Below are positions 26,673 through 34,800 of a stretch of DNA of 64,000 bases, in pieces. Source of the stretch: Pontibacter akesuensis (GTDB taxonomy: Bacteria > Bacteroidota > Bacteroidia > Cytophagales > Hymenobacteraceae); NCBI RefSeq assembly GCF_001611675.1, contig NZ_CP014766.1, positions 2,604,001 through 2,668,000 of the forward strand. The letters are read 5' to 3'. The position numbers were made by a program, and so were the translations under genes. Under the pieces are notes generated by a model. That model had not been told where the DNA came from, searched no databases, and saw only the letters and a program-made list of their open reading frames with translations. Numbering within the stretch: the first letter of the stretch is position 1; each line of letters begins with the position of its first letter.

Positions 26673-26827
26673 ACACATCAGCACTAATCATCATGCTTAC
26701 CACTATGTTGTTGGTAACTGGTCTTATGATTTACTTCTTCACCCGGGTAATTAGCGCGCCGCCTAAGCCCGAGCCCGATTCGTACACCGATAACGATGAC
26801 GAATCGGAACGGCAGGTAAAACCGTAG
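26669..26827 (+). CDS. MetS-type small subunit of the NSS transporter, 52 residues
   Basis: The frame starts with ATG overlapping the transporter stop (ATGA) and ends with TAG at 26825-26827. It encodes MNTSALIIMLTTMLLVTGLM, a single membrane helix, then IYFFTRVI and a Pro/Glu/Asp-rich cytoplasmic tail (KPEPDSYTDNDDESE). In Corynebacterium the MetP transporter needs the tiny single-helix MetS for activity; this gene has the same position and shape. The acidic tail is longer than in the minimal form. It is easily missed because it is so short. Confidence 0.75.
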   Translation: MNTSALIIMLTTMLLVTGLMIYFFTRVISAPPKPEPDSYTDNDDESERQVKP

Positions 26828-26836
26828 AACCCCTAC

Positions 26837-27775
26837 ATGAAGAAAATAAAGCACTGGATACGCAGAAACTTTGGCTTTTCGCAGCGCGAGGTAAATGCGT
26901 TTCTGGTGCTACTCACCTTACTGGTGCTGCTTACGGCAGCACCTTTTCTTTTTGGTAAGTTTTATACTTCGGAGGAAAACTTTTCTTCGGCATCGGACCG
27001 GCAACTGCTGGATAGCCTGGCCGCGCAGCTGGAGGCAAAGCAGGCGGAGCGCCGCAGCAAGTATAGCGTACCAACCGTAGCGCTGCGCCCTTTTAACCCG
27101 AACGAGCTGACGGTGGAGGAGTGGCAGGCGTTCGGGTTGCCTAAGTACCTGGCTCAGCGCATCCTTAACTACCGCAACAAAGTAGGCGATTTGACCTATA
27201 AAGCCGAGCTTGGCAGGATTTACGGGTTGCCGGATTCCGTTTTCCAGCGCCTGCACCCTTACATTCAGCTGCCTGTGGAGCGGCCGAGCAAGTATAAGCG
27301 CAAGGAGTATGCTGCCAACCAGCCCAATCCAAACTGGAGTACCGAGCGGCCACCGCGGGAGAAATTTATACTGGCACCCTTCAACATCAACACCACCGAT
27401 ACCACTCAGCTCAAGCAGATCAGGGGAATCGGCAGCAAGCTTTCTGCTCGTATTCTGAAGTATAGAGATAACCTGGGCGGCTTCCATAGTATGGCGCAGG
27501 TTGGGGAGGTGTACGGGCTGCCGCCGGATGTGGTGGATAGCCTGCAGAAGTATACCTTCGTGGCGAAAGGCTACGCGCCGGGACAGCTCAACATCAATAC
27601 AGCCACAGCCGATGAGCTGAAAATTCATCCCTACGTCTCCTCGAACGTGGCGCGGGCTATTGTGGCATACCGCGAGCAGCACGGCAGGTATGAGCGTGTG
27701 GAGGATGTGCGGCAGGTGCGGCTCGTGTCAGCAGAACTCTATGAAAAGCTGAAACCGTACCTGGCGCTGGAATAG
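26837..27775 (+). CDS. helix-hairpin-helix protein (ComEA-like repeats)
   Basis: 312 residues with an N-terminal membrane helix (about residues 20-40, LVLLTLLVLLTAAPFLF) and then several helix-hairpin-helix units. The repeats are marked by RPFNPNELTVEEWQAFGLP, FNINTTDTTQLKQIRGIGSKLSARIL and LNINTATADELKIHPYVSSNVARAIVAYR; the last two match the ComEA DNA-binding unit (INTA...L...GIG...A..I). Each is preceded by a linker with KYK. Topology is one anchor with the HhH domains outside the cytoplasm, so it may bind DNA or a protein during uptake. It starts 9 nt after the MetS-type gene. Confidence 0.87.
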   Translation: MKKIKHWIRRNFGFSQREVNAFLVLLTLLVLLTAAPFLFGKFYTSEENFSSASDRQLLDSLAAQLEAKQAERRSKYSVPTVALRPFNPNELTVEEWQAFGLPKYLAQRILNYRNKVGDLTYKAELGRIYGLPDSVFQRLHPYIQLPVERPSKYKRKEYAANQPNPNWSTERPPREKFILAPFNINTTDTTQLKQIRGIGSKLSARILKYRDNLGGFHSMAQVGEVYGLPPDVVDSLQKYTFVAKGYAPGQLNINTATADELKIHPYVSSNVARAIVAYREQHGRYERVEDVRQVRLVSAELYEKLKPYLALE

Positions 27776-27869
27776 GAGTAGCCTTCCTTTTATTTATATG
27801 TGGTCGGACAAAACTGCTTTCGCGGCCCTCGTTAGCTAGAGCCAAAGGAAAGCAGAAGCAGCAAACCTG

Positions 27870-27941
27870 CTGTCATTTCGAACGCAGTGAGAAATCTATT
27901 TAGAATTCTGTAGAGATTTCTCACTGCGTTCGAAATGACAG
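27870..27941. repeat. perfect 28-bp inverted repeat (REP-like hairpin)
   Basis: The left arm at 27870-27897 begins CTGTCATTTCGAACGCAG and ends GTGAGAAATCT; the right arm at 27914-27941 is its exact reverse complement, with a 16-nt loop. This belongs to the family of TGTCATTTCGA...GAGAAATCT repeats seen between genes in many Bacteroidota (recalled). No transposase is adjacent. The rest of 27776-28019 holds no gene. Confidence 0.85.
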
Positions 27942-28019
27942 GAGTGAGTTTGGTTACTTGTGTAAAGTGGAATGGCAGGTGTGGTTAAAGCAAAACGCTT
28001 CGTGTCTCTGCACGAATAA

Positions 28020-28892
28020 CTACTTCTCCTCCTCCGGCAAATATGCTCTATAAACCGCCGATAAATCCTCCTCACCAAAGCCCTGCGCTTTTACCTGGGC
28101 AAAAACCTCTTTAGCGGCTTGCAGCGACGGCAGCGCAATGTTCTGTTCGTAGGCGGTAACGCTTGCCAGGTGCAGGTCTTTGTGCGCCCACTCCAGCGGA
28201 AACTCCGGGGCAAAATCGCGGCTGAGTAGCTTAGGCTGTTTTAGCTTAAGAAAAGGAGCAGCGGCGGGCCCGTTCAGCAGTGTTTTGCACAGCATCTCCT
28301 CCGAAATGCCTAAGGACGTGCCTAGCTTAAGGGCTTCCGCGAAAGTGGCCATGGCTTGTGCCAGCATCATATTGTTTGCCATTTTCATGCCTGCGCCGGT
28401 GCCATGCGCGCCTACATGCACGGTTTCCTTGCCCATTATATCAAATAGCTCCTGCACCTGCGCCACATCGGCCGCATCGCCGCCTACCAGGAAAATCAAC
28501 TCTCCTTTCTCGGCGGGTACCAGCGAACCGGAAACAGGCGCATCCAAATAGCGCAAGCCTCGTTTTGTCGCCTGCTCTGCCATTTTGATGGTGAACGACG
28601 GATTGATGGTGCTGCAGTTTACCCAGAGTGCGTTTTCAGGCAGTGCCTCCAGAAATCCATCTTCGCCTAAGGCCACTTCTTCAACGGCTTCTGGTGTTGA
28701 GAGCATCGTGATCACCACATCGCATTGTGCGGCAAGCGCTGCCGGTAATTCTGCGCGTGTCGCACCATTCTGTACCAGCTCATCGGCTTTGGACTGGGTG
28801 CGGTTGTACACCACCAGTTCGTGCCCCGCTTGCTGTAAATTTGCGGCCATGCGGCTGCCCATAATGCCTAATCCTATAAATCCTACTTTCAT
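28020..28892 (-). CDS. NAD(P)-dependent beta-hydroxyacid dehydrogenase
   Basis: A 290-residue enzyme of the 3-hydroxyisobutyrate / glyoxylate reductase family. The Rossmann start is MKVGFIGLGIMGSRMAANL, followed by YNRTQSKADEL, with R at the position that usually favours NADP. The substrate loop is DAPVSGSLVPAEKG and the catalytic Lys is in GAGMKMANNMML. Candidates are succinic semialdehyde, glyoxylate or 3-hydroxyisobutyrate reduction; the sequence does not decide. It stands alone on the minus strand. Confidence 0.9.
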   Translation of the reverse strand: MKVGFIGLGIMGSRMAANLQQAGHELVVYNRTQSKADELVQNGATRAELPAALAAQCDVVITMLSTPEAVEEVALGEDGFLEALPENALWVNCSTINPSFTIKMAEQATKRGLRYLDAPVSGSLVPAEKGELIFLVGGDAADVAQVQELFDIMGKETVHVGAHGTGAGMKMANNMMLAQAMATFAEALKLGTSLGISEEMLCKTLLNGPAAAPFLKLKQPKLLSRDFAPEFPLEWAHKDLHLASVTAYEQNIALPSLQAAKEVFAQVKAQGFGEEDLSAVYRAYLPEEEK

Positions 28893-29027
28893 GTATGTCG
28901 GTTTGTTTAAACTACAGTTCCTTTATGCGAGGAAGGGAGTGGAATGGTTATGTCAGATGAGTGAGAGGGGAAGTATGAGCTGTTTATACTTGGCAAGTAG
29001 GTGCCGCATCATCCTGTCAATTTATAC

Positions 29028-29510
29028 TTACAAGTGGAGTAAGTCCAGCAGCTTTTCGGCTTTCTCCAGTGCCTGCTTTTCTGACTTGAAGGTAAGCATC
29101 TGCTTTGCCTGCGCCAGCGTTACCCAGCGCGCCTCGTTTACCTCCCAATCGTGCTTATTTATGTGGCCGGAAGTATAGCGGAGCAAAAAGAAGTGAACGA
29201 ACTTATGGAAACGCACGCGCTCCTTGCCTTTGTTTCCCACATACCAGTACTCAATGGTATCGATTTTTTGGAGCAGTTCCGTGTCAATGCCTGTTTCCTC
29301 TTGTACTTCACGCACCGCAGTCACTTCCGGCGTTTCGCCTTTGTCCACGATACCTTTCGGCAGCTGCCAGCGGTTTTCCTTTCCCACCGAAATGAGTGCC
29401 ACCTCTACACCGGCATCATCAGAAGCCCGGAAAGCAATACCGCCTGACGAAACCTGGTCTACAGTGGCCAGTTTGGGTTTTCTAGCATCGGGGAAAAGGT
29501 CTCCAGTCAT
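29028..29510 (-). CDS. Nudix hydrolase
   Basis: 160 residues with a complete Nudix box, GIVDKGETPEVTAVREVQEETGI, matching Gx5Ex7REUxEExGU. It hydrolyses a nucleoside diphosphate linked to another moiety; the specificity cannot be read. The N-terminal strand SSGGIAFRASDD and the pattern RWQLPKG fit the MutT/Ap4A-like group. It lies 24 nt upstream of nothing on its strand but follows the hydrolase gene at 29535, so the two may be co-transcribed. Confidence 0.92.
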   Translation of the reverse strand: MTGDLFPDARKPKLATVDQVSSGGIAFRASDDAGVEVALISVGKENRWQLPKGIVDKGETPEVTAVREVQEETGIDTELLQKIDTIEYWYVGNKGKERVRFHKFVHFFLLRYTSGHINKHDWEVNEARWVTLAQAKQMLTFKSEKQALEKAEKLLDLLHL

Positions 29511-29534
29511 CTTCTCAGGTATAAACGCTCTGAT

Positions 29535-30635
29535 TTACTGCGCCAAGGGAGTTGCCTTCACAGCTGTTGAATCTTGCTGCATCTGCTTGCGCTGCTCATT
29601 CAGCCAGAGCAGCGTGGGGTTATAGGCCATGTCGTGCACGCCCACGTACAGCAGCAGCTTCACGTTGTTGGATGTGCGGCTGAACACCACCGGCGGGTCG
29701 CCTTCGGCAAAGTATGCATCCATGCTGGTGCCCTCCAGCCCTTCCGGCAGCGCCTGCTCCTTTACAATGTAATCCATCTGCTCCTGCGAAATTGTGTCGG
29801 CAGGATCTGCCAGAATGTTAAACGCGCGAATGGAGTGGCTGGCAGGCACGAGCAGGTCGTTGATGCCATGGGCGATGAAAATGGGAACGTCTTTGGCCTG
29901 GTGGATCTGTGTGCTCGGGCTGCGCTTTTTGCCTTCTTCGAACGCGGGTGTACCAGGGAGCGGCTCCCCGCCCAGGGCCGAAATAATCTGGCTGTTATAC
30001 TTGCGGTGCGGGTAGTAGAGGTTAAACTCATACCAATCCGGAATATCGAACACAGGCACCCAGGCTGCCACGCCCGCCCACATGTCGGGGTGGCGGCTGG
30101 CTGTTACCAACGCCGTCATGGCACCGCCCGAAGAGCCAACCAGGTAAACGCGCGAAGAGTCGATGTGGGCGTTCTGCATGGCGTACTCCACGGCATCCAT
30201 GATGTCCTGAATCGCCAGGTCAGAGGCCATCGCTTCCGGATGATCGAACACGCCGCGGAAATTCGGCTGAATGTAAGCCCAATCATACTTCTCAGCCCAC
30301 AGCGCGAACGGCAGCGAAGGCACCTGCAGGTAGCCGCTGCTCCAGCTGTGCAGCAGCACCAGCAATGGCTTTTTACGGCTCGACTCCGACGCATAGAACA
30401 GCGCAGGTTCCACCTGGCCGTCGGCCGTGGATTTTATTCGAACATCCTGTATATCAGGCACCCCCTTTTTCCAGGCCGCCAGGCTTTCAGTGCCTACCTT
30501 GCCGGGATACTGCTTGGTGGTGCTATACTTATCCATCCGCTCAATGGGCGGAATGGGCTTATCACCCCGGTTGCAGCCTAAGAGGGCCAGGCACAGTAAC
30601 AGCAGCAGTATAAAGGAGGGAAAGCTAGTTTTCAT
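29535..30635 (-). CDS. alpha/beta-hydrolase lipoprotein (prolyl oligopeptidase family)
   Basis: I start at ATG 30635 (MKTSFPSFILLLLLCLALLGC), which gives a lipoprotein signal with lipobox ALLGC; the protein has 366 residues. The catalytic domain shows LLVLLHSWSSGYLQ (oxyanion strand), the nucleophile elbow VGSSGGAM, the acid in HGINDLLVP and the base in GVHDMAYNP. The family includes dipeptidyl- and esterase-type enzymes. It is expected to be anchored to the membrane and act in the periplasm. Substrate unknown. Confidence 0.87.
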   Translation of the reverse strand: MKTSFPSFILLLLLCLALLGCNRGDKPIPPIERMDKYSTTKQYPGKVGTESLAAWKKGVPDIQDVRIKSTADGQVEPALFYASESSRKKPLLVLLHSWSSGYLQVPSLPFALWAEKYDWAYIQPNFRGVFDHPEAMASDLAIQDIMDAVEYAMQNAHIDSSRVYLVGSSGGAMTALVTASRHPDMWAGVAAWVPVFDIPDWYEFNLYYPHRKYNSQIISALGGEPLPGTPAFEEGKKRSPSTQIHQAKDVPIFIAHGINDLLVPASHSIRAFNILADPADTISQEQMDYIVKEQALPEGLEGTSMDAYFAEGDPPVVFSRTSNNVKLLLYVGVHDMAYNPTLLWLNEQRKQMQQDSTAVKATPLAQ

Positions 30636-30834
30636 GTATGATCGCGTTTGCAGGCGCAAAGGTATGGGTTGCTTATACTCCTACAAGAACTCACTGTTGT
30701 TAAAAATGTTGCATGCGGCCGTTTTTAGCCTGAGTGCTGCATAAGATGCAGTAGCGTTTTTAAGCTAACACAGCTGAAAGACAAATCTGTTCCGCAAGCT
30801 TCATTGTTCCAGGATACTGGTTAATCCTTCTTTC
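30636..30834. other. gene-free interval upstream of the hydrolase
   Basis: About 200 nt with several weak A/T-rich tracts and no convincing gene or repeat. The hydrolase promoter should be here but no TAnnTTTG box is clear. Together with the pseudogene at 30835-31155 and 31156-31296 it makes a 660-nt stretch without intact genes. Confidence 0.4.
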
Positions 30835-31155
30835 TCACAAAGTACCCTTGATACTGTTTTGCTCCAAAACCAAGCGGCGTGTGGCTACATCATTCAGAAA
30901 CACATACACCTCCCGGATATCCAGCTGCTGGTAAGCAAATTCGCCGACAACGGCCCGGTTCGTTATAAAGCCTTGTATGATGCTTTGCCTGTGCTGTGTT
31001 TCATCAACGGAATCCGGTACAGTTTGAAGGGGTTGGAGTAATACAGCGGCAGCATGATCGCTGGTGGTGTAGTCGAACAGGGGGAATATATCATCCTTAA
31101 GGTTAAGATCCTGTACCTGCAGCGTTTAGTTTCCGAGTAGTGGTGAGTTGGCATT
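30835..31155 (-). pseudogene. remnant of a MutS-like gene (N-terminal part)
   Basis: On the minus strand a frame open from 31125 to TGA 30837-30835 encodes 96 residues with no start codon near its beginning: LQVQDLNLKDDIFPLFDYTT, SDHAAAVLLQPLQ, HRQSIIQGFITN, YQQLDIREVYVFLND. The order of these segments resembles the N-terminal region of the short MutS-like ATPases of Bacteroidota, where a DLxIF...LF start is followed by a PL...RQ..I motif. Upstream of 31125 the frame is closed by TAA, but frame +1 continues with MPTHHYSETK, suggesting a single-base frameshift. No ATPase domain follows. The assignment is from memory of the family and is uncertain. Confidence 0.35.
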
Positions 31156-31296
31156 AATAGAAATGACAAGATAACATATTCAGCCTCAGTAACTCCCTTC
31201 TAAGTCTGCTTAAATCCTGCTAACTTGCTTTGTTTAGGTAGACTTAACACCCGCTTCTTTCGTTTACGAGGCATAGTATAGTATTAATTTCGTGTG

Positions 31297-31755
31297 ATGA
31301 GCCAGGATACGGAGGCACAAGAGCAGGTTTCGCCGGTAGGGCCGGACGAGTATAATGCAGTTATGGAAGTGTGGGAGGCATCTGTGCGGGCCACGCACCA
31401 CTACCTGCGTGAAAAAGACCTTCAGTTTTACAAGCCCCTTGTGCGCCATAAGTACCTGAAAGCCGTGAAGCTACACGCCGTGCGGCACCCCGACGGAAGC
31501 ATAGCGGGATTTATGGGCACGGCCAAAGGTGCGCTCGAGATGCTGTTTATTCACCCCGATAGCCGGGGGAAAGGCATTGGCAAGCTGCTGCTGCTGCATG
31601 CCATACATAAACTGAAAGTAAGCAGGGTGGATGTGAACGAGCAGAACGTGCAGGCTATCGGCTTTTACGAGCGCTTTGGCTTCCGCACCGCCGACCGCTC
31701 TGAGCGCGATGGCACCGGTAAGCCCTACCCGATCCTGCACATGCAATTAACCTAA
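31297..31755 (+). CDS. GNAT family N-acetyltransferase
   Basis: A 152-residue single GNAT domain. The acetyl-CoA-binding motif is RGKGIGKLLLLHAI near residue 88, preceded by the beta-4 strand LEMLFIHPDS and followed by VNEQNVQAIGFYERFGF, a typical C-terminal half. It is most like the YjaB/PhnO-type small acetyltransferases; the substrate is unknown. I take ATG 31297 over the GTG at 31294. The large helicase gene follows 48 nt later on the same strand. Confidence 0.88.
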   Translation: MSQDTEAQEQVSPVGPDEYNAVMEVWEASVRATHHYLREKDLQFYKPLVRHKYLKAVKLHAVRHPDGSIAGFMGTAKGALEMLFIHPDSRGKGIGKLLLLHAIHKLKVSRVDVNEQNVQAIGFYERFGFRTADRSERDGTGKPYPILHMQLT

Positions 31756-31803
31756 CAATAGCATACCTGTGCGCTGCGGCTGCACCAAGTATAGAAATTA
31801 CCC

Positions 31804-34800
31804 ATGAAGGACATCCTTAAGAACTACCGACGCAGGCTTCTGAACCTCGGCTCCAGCAACAGGGCCCTGGTGCTGCTACGCCTGTACCGGGAGCTGCACC
31901 TGGATGTGGAGGCGCTGGATTTTGTGAACGGGAAGCCCGCTTTCGAGGTGCTGGAGAAACTGTTATCAGGTAAAAAGAAGATCACTCTAAGCCCTTACGC
32001 CGATAGTCGGCATGCGCCCGTAGCCACCGTGAGCCGCCGCCTCCGGTTTATTAAGCGGAAGGCGGAGATGGTGTTTGAAGAGCGCGGCAGCAAAGAACTA
32101 TACTTAGGCTGGCCCTTTGTGCACGGCAAGTTTTCGGATGGCACGGCGGTGCGCTGCCCGTTGCTGTTCTTCCCGGTGCGGCTGCAGGTAAATGCGGCGC
32201 AGGAGTGGGAGCTGCAGCCCGACGAGGCCCAGCCACCCCAATTCAACCAAAGCTTTCTGCTGGCCTACGCGCATTACATGGGCACCCCGGTGGCCGAAGA
32301 CCTGCTGGAGCTGGATGTAAGCACACTGCCGCAACAACCGCTGGAGTTCCGCACCAAAGTATACGAACTGCTCAAGGAGCAGCAGCTAAGTATAAACGTG
32401 GGCCGCGAATTCTTTACCGACAAGCTCAAAACCTTTACCGAGTATAAAAAAGCCGACTACGAGGCCGAGCACAAGCCGGGGCAACTGTACCTGGAGCAGC
32501 AGGCGGTGCTGGGCATTTTTCCGCAGGCAGCCTCTTACCTGCTGTCGGATTACGACGCCTTGCTGGAGCAGGAAGCGCTGCAGGAAATGGAGCAGCTGTT
32601 CGGCACCCAGGAGGCAAGTATAAACAGTACACCGCAGGCGCAGCACACCTTTACCGCTTTTGCCATGGATGCCTCTCAGGAGGCGGCTCTGCAGGCGGTA
32701 AAGCATGGGCAGTCGGTGGTAGTGCAGGGGCCGCCGGGCACGGGAAAGTCGCAGCTTATCTGCAATCTGGTGTCTGACTTCACGGCCCGGGGCAAAAAGG
32801 TGCTCGTGGTGAGCCAGAAACGGGCCGCACTCGATGTGGTGCACCGCCGCCTGTCGCAGCAAGGGCTGGGGCCATTTGCCGCCGTAGTGCACGACATCAA
32901 TGCCGACCGCAAAGCCGTTTTCACACAGCTGCGCGAGCAGATAGAGCAGCTGGATGAATACCGCAAGCAGAACCTGGCCCTAAACAGCATCTACACCGAC
33001 CGTGTTTTTCTGGAGGTAGGCCGCGGCATCAACAAAAACCTGGAAAGGCTGGAGAACTTCAGAAGCGCCCTCTTCGATGCCAGCCGCAGTGGGTGGTCGC
33101 CGAAAGAGCTATACTTGCGCAGCAGTTTACAGCGGCCGCACATCTCGCTTTCCACCACCTACCGTACCCTCACCGCCGAAAACGTGGCCGAGTTTCTGCC
33201 GCGCCTGCACGCCTATGTGCAGCAGGCCATTCCTTGGCAAAAGGAAGAATTTGCGTGGCAGGAGCGGCGCAGCATGAAAGGCTACACCTGGCAGGAGCGG
33301 CAGGAACTGGAGGCGCTGATTCAGGTGCTGCCAGAGGAGCACACCACACTGCAGCAGAATATCAGCGACCTGAGCGGCTTTCCGTTCGTGCTGGGGGAGC
33401 TGCCAAAGTACAAAGCGGCATCAGAATACATCGCTAAGCTGCAGAAGCTGCTGGGGCAGGAGGGGGTGCTGCCCGCTCTTCAGCCGGTACTACAAAAGCA
33501 GGCAGAGGCGAAGGAGCTGCAGGCGCAGGTGTTGCGGCTGAAAGCGCTATACCTGGCAGCTCCGGCTCCCGATGGCCTGATTCCAGTAGAAGATCTTGTT
33601 TCGCTGAAGGCGGCTCTGGCCAAGTATGAGGAGCAGCAGGGACAGTTTTGGAAGCAAATCAGCTGGTATTTTTCACCTGAAAAGCGGCTGTTGCAGAAGG
33701 CGCTCGCCAAGTATAAACTGGAGCTGAATGAGGCAGGCGTGGGCGAGTTGCAGCGGCGGCTGGTGCTGCGCAAGCAGACAGAAGAGTTCATGCAGGGTAT
33801 CAATGCAAGTATAAAAGCAGGTTTCCGGATTGATCGTGACGCCACCGAGGTGCTGCAGAAGCTACAGGTGGTGGAGCAGGCCCTGCAGGCGCAAAAGCTC
33901 CTCCGGAAGCTGCACAACGATAAAGTACTGCACGAGAAACTGCTGCGCATCGTGCAACTGCCCGAGCACCTGCAAGCACTGGTGCAAAGTATAAATCAGG
34001 CAGAGGACAAGTGTAAAGTATGGCTGAAGTGGCTCACCGAGCCGCAGGTGCAGCGCCTGACGCAGGACAACAACTACAAAGAAGCGCTGCTGCAGGAGCT
34101 GCCCGAGGTATTTGAGCACCTGGTGGCGTTTGATACACTGCTGGCTTCCTTCACCGAGGCTGAGCGAAAAGTGGCGAGGCTGCTGCTGGAACAAGGCATT
34201 AAAACGGCAGAGGAGGGCGAAACACTGCTGCTGAACAGCCTGCACCTGGCTTGGCTGCACGAGTTGGAGGGGCTGCACCCGGAGCTGCGCATGCCAAGCA
34301 ACGGTGAACTGGAGCGCATCGAAGGGGAACTTCAAAACCAGTTGCTGCAAAAACAGGAATTGAGTCAAGAAATTGTGCTTTCGCGGTTACGGGAGCAGGC
34401 GTACAAGGATATTGAGGTAAACCGTTTGGGTAATCCCGTCACATACCGCCGCCTGCACGCGCAGGTGAGCAAGAAGCGCAGTCTGTACCCGCTCCGCAAG
34501 CTGTTCGAACTGTTCTCTGAGGAGCTGCTGGATTTGGTGCCGTGCTGGCTGGCCTCGCCCGAAACGGTGTCGGCGGTGTTGCCGCTGGAGCGCTGCTTTG
34601 ATTTGGTGATTTTTGACGAAGCCTCGCAGTGCTATGCTGAAACCGGTATCCCCGCCATGCTGCGCGGCAAGCAGGTGGTGGTTGCCGGTGATGCCCAGCA
34701 GCTGAAACCGTCGGACCTGTACCGTGCCCGCTGGAGTGGCAAAGAAGAGGAGGAAGTGGAAGAACTGTCGGCTGAGTCGTTGCTGGAGCTGTGCGGTTTA

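Noticed and set aside
30859..31041. 60-residue plus-strand open frame
   Set aside because: It lies opposite the MutS-like remnant and is best explained as its shadow.
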